DNA from: Bacteroidales bacterium
GTDB lineage: Bacteria > Bacteroidota > Bacteroidia > Bacteroidales > UBA932
Assembly: GCA_017958765.1 (NCBI GenBank)
Contig: JAGDBY010000056.1
Span: 1-7,248, forward strand
Direction: 5' to 3'
Length of the DNA: 7,248 nucleotides
The notes below the pieces were generated by a model, which was given only the letters and a program-made list of their open reading frames with translations, made no database searches and was not told where the DNA came from. Of the stretch, positions 1 to 6,051 are shown one piece after another. Numbering within the stretch: position 1 is the stretch's first letter; every line of letters starts with the position of its first letter. Position numbers and translations under genes: made by a program.

Positions 1-840
1 GAGAGAATTGAACCCTTTGGACAGTATCTCGTCGAAGAGAAGAAGCGAGCTCACATATTCTCCCTTAAGGAAATAATCGGTGAGTCTGAAGTAGTAGTCG
101 TAATCAAGGACGTTCAGATTCTTTATCACCATATCGTAGGTGACGCTGTTTCCGCAGAATGCCACCGTCTGGTCGAAAAGAGTGAGGGCGTCTCTCATAG
201 AGCCGTCCGCTTTCTGAGCAATGATATGGAGGGCATCCTCGCTGATTGTAACCGACTCTTTTGCAGCTATATCCTTGAGATTCCTCACCATATCCTCTAT
301 CGTGATACGGTTGAAGTCGTAAGTCTGGCAGCGGGAGAGAATCGTAGGGAGAATCTTGTGTTTCTCCGTGGTGGCGAGGATGAAAATAGCGTGTGCCGGC
401 GGCTCCTCAAGGGTCTTGAGGAAAGCATTGAAAGCTGAAGCGGAGAGCATATGCACCTCGTCTATGATAAAGACGCTGTACTTGCCGATCTGCGGAGGGA
501 TTCTCACCTGATCGATAAGGCTGCGGATATCATCTACAGAGTTGTTGCTGGCTGCGTCCAGCTCGTGGATGCAGTAAGAGCGGCCTTCATCGAATGACTT
601 GCAGGACTCGCACTCGCCGCAAGGCTCCATATTAGGCCCCGGGTTGCTGCAGTTGATAGTTTTGGCAAAGATACGGGCCGTAGTGGTCTTGCCCACTCCG
701 CGAGGGCCGCAGAACAGATAGGCGTGAGCCATCTGCCCGGTGAGAATGGAATTCCTCAATGTCCGGGAGATATTGTCCTGGCCTATGAGAGTCTCGAAAC
801 TGCGCGGCCTGTATTTCCTTGCTGAAACTATAAATGCCAT
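1..840 (-). CDS. dnaX: DNA polymerase III subunit gamma/tau (clamp loader), 5' part, truncated by the window edge
   Basis: This is the ATPase subunit of the clamp loader, which opens and places the beta sliding clamp at primer-template junctions. The first 280 codons are present with no stop, and the rest lies beyond position 1; complete family members are usually well over 500 residues. The protein begins MAFIVSARKYRP, a typical DnaX start. Visible motifs are Walker A GPRGVGKT (residues 45-52), the structural zinc cysteines C64, C74, C77 and C80, Walker B IIDEVHML (125-132), LEEPP (144-148), sensor 1 TTE (157-159), SRC with the trans-acting arginine (169-171) and sensor 2 GSMRDAL (213-219). 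The start codon lies one codon after the aspA stop (TAG CGT ATG) and in the same reading frame, so translation is probably coupled to aspA. I see no separate promoter. The tau-specific C-terminal region, and any programmed frameshift site, are outside the window. Identity is very secure. Confidence 0.97.
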   Translation of the reverse strand, partial: MAFIVSARKYRPRSFETLIGQDNISRTLRNSILTGQMAHAYLFCGPRGVGKTTTARIFAKTINCSNPGPNMEPCGECESCKSFDEGRSYCIHELDAASNNSVDDIRSLIDQVRIPPQIGKYSVFIIDEVHMLSASAFNAFLKTLEEPPAHAIFILATTEKHKILPTILSRCQTYDFNRITIEDMVRNLKDIAAKESVTISEDALHIIAQKADGSMRDALTLFDQTVAFCGNSVTYDMVIKNLNVLDYDYYFRLTDYFLKGEYVSSLLLFDEILSKGFNSL

Positions 841-843
841 ACG

Positions 844-2241
844 CTACAGTTCGAGTTTGACCGGTTTGATCATATTCTTCGGATTGAGAATAGTATCGAG
901 CTGGGCTTTTGTAAGAAGCTTCTTCTTCAAAACCAGTTTGTACACGCTTCCGCCTGTCTCGAGAGCCTCTTTGGCAACATCGGTGCAGTTAGAATAGCCG
1001 ATGTATGGCTTAAGAGCGGTTACAATGCCGATACTGTTCTCTACCAGTTCACGGCAGTGAGCCTTGTTGGCGGTGATGCCTTCGATGCACTCTACGCGAA
1101 GTGTATCGAAACCGGCTGTCATCCATCTCTGAGACTCGATCAAGCTTTCCACCAGAACCGGCTCCATAACGTTCAACTCTAATTGAGCCGCTTCTGATGC
1201 GAAAGTGATAGCCGTATCGTTTCCGAAAACTTTGAAGCAAATCTGATTCATTACCTCAGGAATGACAGGATTTACCTTGCCAGGCATAATTGAAGAACCC
1301 GGCTGTTTCGGAGGGAGGTTAATTTCAGCAAGTCCGGTTCTTGGGCCTGATGACATAAGCCTCAAGTCGTTGCACATCTTGGATACTCTGATAGCCAGCT
1401 CTTTGAGAACTGAGTGGTAGGTTGTCATGCAAGATGTGTCATTTGTAGCTTCTACCAAGTCGGGAGCCAGTGTAACGTCCCAACCGGTGTCGTTCTTTAT
1501 GAATGCGGTGCAAAGCTTAGCGTAACCCGGCTCTGATGTGATGCCGGTGCCGATTGCTGTTGCGCCCATATTGATTACCAAGAATCCTTTCGATGCTGTG
1601 TCGAGCTTCTTGGCTTCATTCTTCAAAGCTGTGGCAAAAGCGTGGAATGACTGATAAAGAGTCATTGGAACTGCGTCCTGAAGCTGGGTTCTACCCATTT
1701 TGATAACGCTTCTGAACTCTTTGGCCTTATTCTCCAGAGCGACGATAAGATCGTAGAGAGACACCATCAACTGCTGGTGAATCAGATACATACCGAAGTG
1801 CATAGCTACAGGGTAAGCGTCGTTTGTAGACTGAGCCATATTGACGTGGTCGTTAGGGTGAACCACCTTGTAGTCACCGTGCTGCTTGCCGAGAAGCTCG
1901 AGCGCTCTGTTGGCGATAACCTCGTTGGCATTCATATTCATACTTGTACCTGCGCCGCCCTGAATCATATCAACAGGGAAGTGCTCCAGGTGCTTGCCTT
2001 CGATAAGCTCGTCGCAGGCTCTGCAGATAGCTTCCTTAACTTCACTGCTCATAAGACCGAGCTCGTAGTTAGCTTCGGCAGCTCCTTTCTTAACGTATCC
2101 GAAACCTTTGATTATCTCCGGATAATCGTAAAGTTTGTTGTTGCTTATGTTGAAATTTTCAATTGCACGGAGTGTCTGAACACCGAAAAGGGCCTCAACG
2201 GGAACTTCTTTGTCACCGATCAGATCGTGTTCTTTTCTCGT
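844..2241 (-). CDS. aspA: Aspartate ammonia-lyase (aspartase); start codon unusual
   Basis: Cytosolic enzyme that reversibly deaminates L-aspartate to fumarate and ammonia, feeding fumarate to anaerobic respiration. It belongs to the fumarase/aspartase superfamily. Numbering from 2241, it shows QGGAGTS (94-100), HVNMAQSTND (132-141), GRTQLQD (183-189) and the catalytic-loop signature GSSIMPGKVNP (315-325). QGGAGTS rather than QTGSGTQ favours aspartase over fumarase. The first ATG in frame is at 2052, but it would remove about 63 residues that clearly match aspartases (KEHDLIG, EVP, GVQTLRAIENF, NISNNKL). The frame stays open upstream to a TGA at 2296-2298 with no ATG, GTG or TTG. I placed the start at the ACG at 2239-2241 because its codon sits where relatives begin (next residues RKEHDLIGDKEVP), giving 465 residues against 478 in E. 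coli. ATA at 2272-2274 or 2278-2280 and ATT at 2293-2295 remain possible. The gene is followed immediately by dnaX. Identity is secure; the exact start is not. Confidence 0.93.
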   Translation of the reverse strand, partial: TRKEHDLIGDKEVPVEALFGVQTLRAIENFNISNNKLYDYPEIIKGFGYVKKGAAEANYELGLMSSEVKEAICRACDELIEGKHLEHFPVDMIQGGAGTSMNMNANEVIANRALELLGKQHGDYKVVHPNDHVNMAQSTNDAYPVAMHFGMYLIHQQLMVSLYDLIVALENKAKEFRSVIKMGRTQLQDAVPMTLYQSFHAFATALKNEAKKLDTASKGFLVINMGATAIGTGITSEPGYAKLCTAFIKNDTGWDVTLAPDLVEATNDTSCMTTYHSVLKELAIRVSKMCNDLRLMSSGPRTGLAEINLPPKQPGSSIMPGKVNPVIPEVMNQICFKVFGNDTAITFASEAAQLELNVMEPVLVESLIESQRWMTAGFDTLRVECIEGITANKAHCRELVENSIGIVTALKPYIGYSNCTDVAKEALETGGSVYKLVLKKKLLTKAQLDTILNPKNMIKPVKLEL

Positions 2242-2311
2242 TTTGCCTGAAGTTTTGAATTTGAATTGTTGTATGTTTATATCTGTTAAATTAATTCACT
2301 GTTATATCTTA

Positions 2312-2319
2312 CAAATATA
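2312..2319 (-). promoter_or_regulatory. Putative aspA-dnaX promoter, -7 element TATATTTG
   Basis: On the minus strand this reads TATATTTG, matching the Bacteroidota -7 consensus TAnnTTTG. Transcription would start near 2306, giving a leader of about 65 nt before the ACG proposed as the aspA start. No convincing TTTG is found at the -33 distance. The downstream leader is A/T-rich, as is usual before Bacteroidota start codons. This is inferred from motif and position only. Confidence 0.55.
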
Positions 2320-2339
2320 ATAAAAAGAAAAGAAAGTCT

Positions 2340-2347
2340 TATGTTTG
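2340..2347 (+). promoter_or_regulatory. Putative M16 peptidase operon promoter, -7 element TATGTTTG
   Basis: TATGTTTG matches TAnnTTTG and lies 19 bp before the M16 peptidase ATG. Transcription would start near 2353, leaving a very short leader of about 14 nt. No clear -33 TTTG is visible, and the -33 position would fall on the -7 box of the opposing aspA promoter. This is inferred from motif and position only. Confidence 0.5.
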
Positions 2348-2366
2348 CACTAAAATTAAAAGGACA

Positions 2367-3575
2367 ATGCGATTTGCTTTCAAGAAGAGTCACTCACAGG
2401 TAGCATACTGCGCTCTGAGCATCCGTAGCGGAACTGCCGATGAACCACAGAAATACAGCGGATTAGCGCACCTGACGGAGCATATGCTTTTCAAGGGAAC
2501 TGACAAAAGGAACGCAACAAACATAAACAACAGACTGGAGGTTCTGGGGGGAGAACTGAATGCCTACACCACCAAAGAAGAGACTGTGGTTCACGCCACA
2601 GTCCTCAAGGAAGATATATCCAAAGCTATCGACCTTTTGTTCGAGATAGTATTCCGGTCCACTTTCCTGGCCAAAGAGCTTGAGAAGGAGAAGGCCGTGG
2701 TGATAGACGAGATCAACCTCTACAAGGACTCCCCTTCCGACTATATTTTCGACGATTTCGAGCAGTTTCTCTTCGACAGTCATCCCCTCTCCAGACCTAT
2801 TCTGGGGACGGTTTCTTCGCTGAAGAGAATCCAGTCGGAGGCTATTGTCAAATACGTTTCCCAGAATTTCACCCCTGACAGAATGAGCTTTGCGATTGTC
2901 GGCGATTTCGACAAGGAGGCCATCCTGAAGACCACAGCAAAGATTCTGAAAAAATATACCGACAACCCGCTTACCGATGACAATCAGCCGATTGCCGGCA
3001 GCACGGCGGCAGAGCCTGTCTTCAAGCCTTTCAACAAGACTGTTGCAAAGCACAATCACCAGGCTAACTGCATCATAGGATGCACCGGATATTCTCTGTA
3101 CGACGAGAGAAGAATCGCCCTGATATTGCTTATCAACATTCTCGGAGGCCCCTCATCGAACTCCAAGCTGAACAGCACCCTGAGAGAGAAAAAGGCCCTC
3201 GTATATGCTGTGGAGGCGTCTTACACTCAGTACAGCCAGACCGGAGCGGTGACCATCTACTTCGGCTGCGACAAAAACAACGTGGAAAAATGCAAGGACC
3301 TTGTCCTGGGTGAGCTTAAGAAAGTCAAAGAGAATCCGATGAGCGAATCGGCCCTCAAAACTGCGAAGAAACAGATGCTGGCCCAGCTTGCAGTCTCTTC
3401 TGAAAACGGTGAGGTTCAGGCACTTGCAATCGGCAAGAGCGTTCTGGTGTTCGGCAACTACCTCTCCGACGAACAGGTCCGCGCCAAGATCAACGCCATT
3501 ACGGCTCAGGACCTGATTACTGTGGCAAATGATATCTTTGCAGACGAGAAGCTCTCGTATCTATTCTACATCTAA
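2367..3575 (+). CDS. M16 family zinc metallopeptidase (insulinase/processing-peptidase-like)
   Basis: Inverted-zinc-motif peptidase of family M16, in the single-subunit form of about 400 residues that pairs two homologous halves. The motif HLTEH (35-39), with E115 spaced 75 residues after it, gives the complete HxxEHx75E set: two zinc histidines, the catalytic Glu and the third zinc ligand. ELNAYT (63-68) and VIDEINLYKD (112-121) are also typical. The C-terminal half carries LREKKALVYAVEASY, the Arg/Tyr region that helps hold substrate. No signal peptide is visible, so it is probably cytoplasmic; the substrate is unknown. The ATG at 2367 is preceded by AAAAGGACA, at best a weak ribosome site. 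No in-frame ATG lies upstream, and the protein seems to lack roughly ten N-terminal residues that relatives usually have. The O-methyltransferase follows 6 bp after the stop, so the two are probably co-transcribed. Confidence 0.92.
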   Translation: MRFAFKKSHSQVAYCALSIRSGTADEPQKYSGLAHLTEHMLFKGTDKRNATNINNRLEVLGGELNAYTTKEETVVHATVLKEDISKAIDLLFEIVFRSTFLAKELEKEKAVVIDEINLYKDSPSDYIFDDFEQFLFDSHPLSRPILGTVSSLKRIQSEAIVKYVSQNFTPDRMSFAIVGDFDKEAILKTTAKILKKYTDNPLTDDNQPIAGSTAAEPVFKPFNKTVAKHNHQANCIIGCTGYSLYDERRIALILLINILGGPSSNSKLNSTLREKKALVYAVEASYTQYSQTGAVTIYFGCDKNNVEKCKDLVLGELKKVKENPMSESALKTAKKQMLAQLAVSSENGEVQALAIGKSVLVFGNYLSDEQVRAKINAITAQDLITVANDIFADEKLSYLFYI

Positions 3576-3581
3576 TCCGAA

Positions 3582-4211
3582 ATGACAGAAAAAGAGTACA
3601 TATCTCAATTCTCCACCGAAGTAAACCAGGCTCTTTCGTGGCTGGAAAAGGAGACTCATATCCGGACAAACCACCCCAGAATGCTTTCGGGGCAGGATGT
3701 GGGACACCTTCTGAACTTTCTGGTCAAAGAGACCGCAGCAGGGAACATCCTGGAGATCGGAGTTTTCACCGGCTACTCTTCCATCTGTCTTGCATGCGGT
3801 CTGGGACCGGACGGACATCTGGATGCCCTGGAGATTAACGACGAGCTTGAAGACCTGATACTTAACGGCTACCGGAGAGCCGGGGTTTCAGAGAAAATCA
3901 CCCTCCGTTTCGGTGATGCAAAAGAGATAATTCCGACGCTCGGTTCAACTTACGACCTGGTCTATATCGACGCCGACAAAAGGGAGTATCCGACTTACTA
4001 CCGGATGGTGTTCGACAAAGTGAGAGTCGGAGGGCTAATCATAGCCGACAACGTCCTCTGGGACGGAAAAGTGTTTGCCGACAATGTGCCTCAGGATGCC
4101 CAGACAATGGGTATCTACAATTTCAACAAAACCGTGGCTGAAGATCCCCGGGTGAACAATTTCATCCTCCCTATCAGGGACGGCCTGAATATCATCAAAA
4201 AGATCCGCTGA
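3582..4211 (+). CDS. Class I SAM-dependent O-methyltransferase (COMT/Methyltransf_3 family)
   Basis: Cytosolic, divalent-metal-dependent O-methyltransferase of the catechol/caffeoyl-CoA type, 209 residues, normal for the bacterial family. SAM-binding motif I is EIGVFTGYSS (58-67), and the acidic residue at the end of strand 2 is E84 (ALEIN). By comparison with catechol O-methyltransferase, the metal ligands are D130 (YIDADK), D156 and N157 (ADNVLWDGKV), and K133 is in the position of the catalytic lysine, so the active site looks intact. The natural acceptor cannot be told from sequence. It starts 6 bp after the M16 peptidase stop in the same reading frame (TAA, two codons, ATG), which suggests translational coupling. 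Its 3' end overlaps the convergent M23 peptidase gene by 17 bp. Confidence 0.92.
   Translation: MTEKEYISQFSTEVNQALSWLEKETHIRTNHPRMLSGQDVGHLLNFLVKETAAGNILEIGVFTGYSSICLACGLGPDGHLDALEINDELEDLILNGYRRAGVSEKITLRFGDAKEIIPTLGSTYDLVYIDADKREYPTYYRMVFDKVRVGGLIIADNVLWDGKVFADNVPQDAQTMGIYNFNKTVAEDPRVNNFILPIRDGLNIIKKIR
4195..4211. other. 17-bp overlap of two convergent genes
   Basis: The O-methyltransferase stop (TGA, 4209-4211, plus strand) and the M23 peptidase stop (TGA read on the minus strand at 4195-4197) lie inside each other's coding sequence. No hairpin terminator is apparent here, so both transcripts probably run into the opposite gene as antisense 3' ends. Confidence 0.9.
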
Positions 4212-5466
4212 CGGAGAGAGGGTCGATTACCAGTTTCTTGTAGTATTCTCCCACCATCATCCTGTCCCTGAGGGCAAGCGCATCAGTTTTTGCCTTTTCG
4301 AAAGCCTCTTTGTTCTCCTCTTTCACAGGGTTTGCAGGAGGAGAATCCATAGTGAGAGGGTTGATCGGAGTGTCGTTCTTCCAAACTCTGAAATCAAGGT
4401 GGGCTCCGGTACTCTGGCCGGTGCTTCCCACGTAGCCGATCACCTGGCCCTGAGAGACTCTGGCGCCGGCTTTTATCCCCTGTCCGAAGCGTGACAGGTG
4501 GAGGTATGCAGTTCTGTAAACAGAGTTGTGTTTGATCCTGACTGTAAGTCCTCCCGCACCCTCATTCTTCGCCGAAGTAACCACTCCGTCGCCGATTGTA
4601 ACTACCGGCGTACCGTAAGGAGCAGCATAGTCTACGCCGGTGTGAGGCTGCACTTTACGGGTTATAGGATGGCGTCTGGCGTAGGTGAAGCCGGAGCTGA
4701 TCCTGGTGTAAGAGAGAGGCGCTTTCAGGAAAGCTTTCTTCATACTCTCTCCGTTCTCATTCCAGTATTTGTTACCTCCGTCTCCCTCGTCGAAGTAGAA
4801 GCATTTGTAGTCCGTATTTGAGTGGGTGAACACAGAATAATAGACGGTTCCGATATCCATCACTTTGTCGTCGATGCTTATTTCATCGAAAAGAGCGCAG
4901 AACCTGTCCCCTTTCTGGAGTGCGAAAAAGTCTATCGCCCAAGCATATATGTCCGAAAGTTTTATGGCCAGCAACGGAGAATGGCCTGCATCGATGATGT
5001 CGTTCCACAGAGAGGAATTGATCTCGACCTCAGCATACTTCAGGGCGCTTACCATCTCCTTCTCGAAAAGCTCCACGGCAAGGGTGTCTTTGAGGGTGTA
5101 GCGCACTATTGACTGCTGGCTGTTCTCATACACGAAATAGGCAAGCGCGCGGGAGGTATCGGTCTCATCGAAGTAGGCGTGATAGTTACGTCCCACCTGG
5201 ATATTCTTCACGTCGAAAACATCTTTTGAAATCTGCGCCAGTTCGTAAGCCGTCTTCTGAGGAACTCCGTACCTGTCGAGGATTGTGGAAAAATAGTCTC
5301 CTCGGCCGACCTGACCCGATTCTTCAAAATAGAGGTCGATAGGGATTCCGTACATGTAAATGTGAGTGTCTTCTTCTGTAACAGGCTCTTCTACCGCATT
5401 TTGAGTAGTGCATGAGAATAACAGGGCCAATGACAGAATCAATAGCGAAAAGATCTTCTTGCTCAT
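4195..5466 (-). CDS. M23 family peptidoglycan endopeptidase lipoprotein (MepM/Csd3-like)
   Basis: Predicted cell-envelope murein hydrolase, cutting peptide cross-links. Residues 1-19 form a lipoprotein signal: MSKK, a hydrophobic run, then the lipobox LFSC with lipidated C19. Residues about 55-100 resemble the LysM/OapA-like domain, 130-200 the Csd3-type second domain (SSLWNDII, AWAIDFFALQKGDRF), and 255-370 the M23 LytM domain. The latter contains RISSGF, RRHPIT, HTGVD (ligands H275 and D279), H323 in YLHLS and H356 in GAHLDF. The position that is the third zinc ligand His in LytM (HxH) is D358 here. The C-terminal tail of about 50 residues (374-423) is not assigned. The ATG at 5466 fits the signal peptide exactly. 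It is divergent from mraZ and convergent with the O-methyltransferase. The fold and envelope role are secure; the exact bond cut, and whether the Asp keeps full activity, are not known. Confidence 0.9.
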   Translation of the reverse strand: MSKKIFSLLILSLALLFSCTTQNAVEEPVTEEDTHIYMYGIPIDLYFEESGQVGRGDYFSTILDRYGVPQKTAYELAQISKDVFDVKNIQVGRNYHAYFDETDTSRALAYFVYENSQQSIVRYTLKDTLAVELFEKEMVSALKYAEVEINSSLWNDIIDAGHSPLLAIKLSDIYAWAIDFFALQKGDRFCALFDEISIDDKVMDIGTVYYSVFTHSNTDYKCFYFDEGDGGNKYWNENGESMKKAFLKAPLSYTRISSGFTYARRHPITRKVQPHTGVDYAAPYGTPVVTIGDGVVTSAKNEGAGGLTVRIKHNSVYRTAYLHLSRFGQGIKAGARVSQGQVIGYVGSTGQSTGAHLDFRVWKNDTPINPLTMDSPPANPVKEENKEAFEKAKTDALALRDRMMVGEYYKKLVIDPLSVSGSF

Positions 5467-5486
5467 ACCGGATGGGTTTGTGCTAG

Positions 5487-5494
5487 CAAAGATA
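5487..5494 (-). promoter_or_regulatory. Putative M23 peptidase promoter, -7 element TATCTTTG
   Basis: On the minus strand this reads TATCTTTG, a match to TAnnTTTG, 20 bp before the M23 start codon. Transcription would start near 5481, giving a leader of about 14 nt. No -33 TTTG is visible; that position (about 5514-5518) is taken by the first TGTAA unit of the phased repeat. This is inferred from motif and position. Confidence 0.55.
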
Positions 5495-5552
5495 ATAACT
5501 GTTGATAACTTTTTGTAAAAAAGTGTAACAAAATGGAAACATTTGGAAAAGT
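5493..5552. repeat. Six-unit 10-bp phased repeat, candidate MraZ operator
   Basis: Six successive 10-bp units begin at 5493, 5503, 5513, 5523, 5533 and 5543. Each has AA at unit positions 5-6, preceded by T or G and by a purine. The four units nearest mraZ are most alike: TGTAA at 5514, TGTAA at 5524, TGGAA at 5534 and TGGAA at 5544, each separated by exactly 5 bp. E. coli MraZ binds TGGGN repeats separated by 5 bp upstream of its own gene, so the spacing matches that known operator although the core differs. The array sits directly upstream of the mraZ -7 element. It could instead be phased A-tracts that bend DNA. The repeat is seen; its role is inferred. Confidence 0.55.
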
Positions 5553-5558
5553 ATTTTA

Positions 5559-5566
5559 TACTTTTG
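5559..5566 (+). promoter_or_regulatory. Putative mraZ operon promoter, -7 element TACTTTTG
   Basis: TACTTTTG matches TAnnTTTG and lies 28 bp before the mraZ ATG, placing the transcript start near 5572. The nearest TTTG upstream (5542-5545) is only 13 bp away, shorter than the usual 19-21 bp spacing, so a proper -33 element seems absent. The phased repeat occupies that region instead, consistent with a regulated promoter. This is inferred from motif and position. Confidence 0.55.
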
Positions 5567-5571
5567 CAATT

Positions 5572-5583
5572 GGGATTAATCCC
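5572..5583. repeat. Perfect 12-bp palindrome in the mraZ leader
   Basis: GGGATTAATCCC is a perfect inverted repeat at or just after the predicted mraZ transcript start and 11 bp before the ATG. As RNA it could form only a 4-bp stem with a 4-nt loop, so a dimeric protein site on DNA is at least as likely as a hairpin. No function is established. Confidence 0.5.
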
Positions 5584-5594
5584 TGAATGATTAG

Positions 5595-6044
5595 ATGGTG
5601 AAATTTATAGGTGATTACAATGCTAAATTGGACGACAAGGGAAGACTCGTCTTCCCTGTCGCTTTCAAAGAGCTGTGCCTCGACCAGGGCACAAAGCCTG
5701 TATTCGTCGTAAAGAAAAACCTGTTCTCTAAATGTTTGGAGATGTATCTCTATTCTGAGTGGGAAGCAGAATCTGACAGTGTCCGCTCTAAGCTTAACCC
5801 CTTCAATGTGGAACACGACATATTCTGGAGAGCCTATTTGCAAAACAGGGCGCTTGTTTCTCCTGATGAAAAGATTGGACGCATCACTATCCCGAAAGAG
5901 CTTCTGGAGCAGATAGGCGTCAAGAAGGATGTGGTCTTCTGCGGTAAAGATTACAAGATTGAGGTGTGGAGCAAAGAAGAATACGCGAAGACATTCCTGT
6001 CCGAAGAGGATTTTGTAAAGCTTGCTGAAAAAATACTGAGATAA
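5595..6044 (+). CDS. mraZ: MraZ, transcriptional regulator at the head of the division/cell-wall cluster
   Basis: DNA-binding protein of the MraZ family, which in other bacteria forms ring-shaped oligomers and controls its own dcw operon. It is 149 residues long, the usual size, with two AbrB-like SpoVT halves. The first carries LDDKGRLVFP (12-21), and the second carries EKIGRITIP (92-100) followed by KELLEQIGV. The start GDYNAKLDDKGR is typical of the Bacteroidota form. ATG at 5595 is chosen because it places the first strand at the N-terminus; GTG at 5598 is possible but less likely. The gene is first in the operon, with rsmH starting 7 bp after its stop. Upstream are a -7 element, a 10-bp phased repeat and a palindrome, all candidates for autoregulation. 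Confidence 0.95.
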   Translation: MVKFIGDYNAKLDDKGRLVFPVAFKELCLDQGTKPVFVVKKNLFSKCLEMYLYSEWEAESDSVRSKLNPFNVEHDIFWRAYLQNRALVSPDEKIGRITIPKELLEQIGVKKDVVFCGKDYKIEVWSKEEYAKTFLSEEDFVKLAEKILR

Positions 6045-6051
6045 CGCCATT

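Noticed and set aside
740..997. Plus-strand open frames opposite dnaX and aspA (for example 226-438, 740-997, 1777-2250)
   Set aside because: They are antisense shadows of well-supported genes and show no family motif in their translations.
844..2052. Taking aspA as a 402-residue protein starting at the ATG at 2052
   Set aside because: About 63 residues upstream in the same frame match the aspartase N-terminus, so this ATG is internal.
2463..3059. Minus-strand open frame of 198 codons opposite the M16 peptidase
   Set aside because: It is an antisense shadow. The plus-strand frame carries the full HxxEHx75E zinc motif.
5501..5512. Minus-strand TTATCAACA resembling a DnaA box
   Set aside because: It has one mismatch to TTATNCACA, stands alone, and is explained by the 10-bp phased repeat. 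There is no sign of an origin here.
5542..5545. TTTG as the -33 element of the mraZ promoter
   Set aside because: The 13-bp spacing to the -7 box is shorter than the usual 19-21 bp, and these bases belong to the phased repeat.
5587..5601. A four-codon reading frame (ATG ATT AGA TGG, then TGA) overlapping the mraZ start, as a possible regulatory upstream peptide
   Set aside because: It is too short to support from sequence alone, and such chance frames are common.
5556..6050. Minus-strand open frame of 164 codons opposite mraZ
   Set aside because: It mirrors the mraZ coding region and has no recognisable domain; mraZ is certain on the plus strand.
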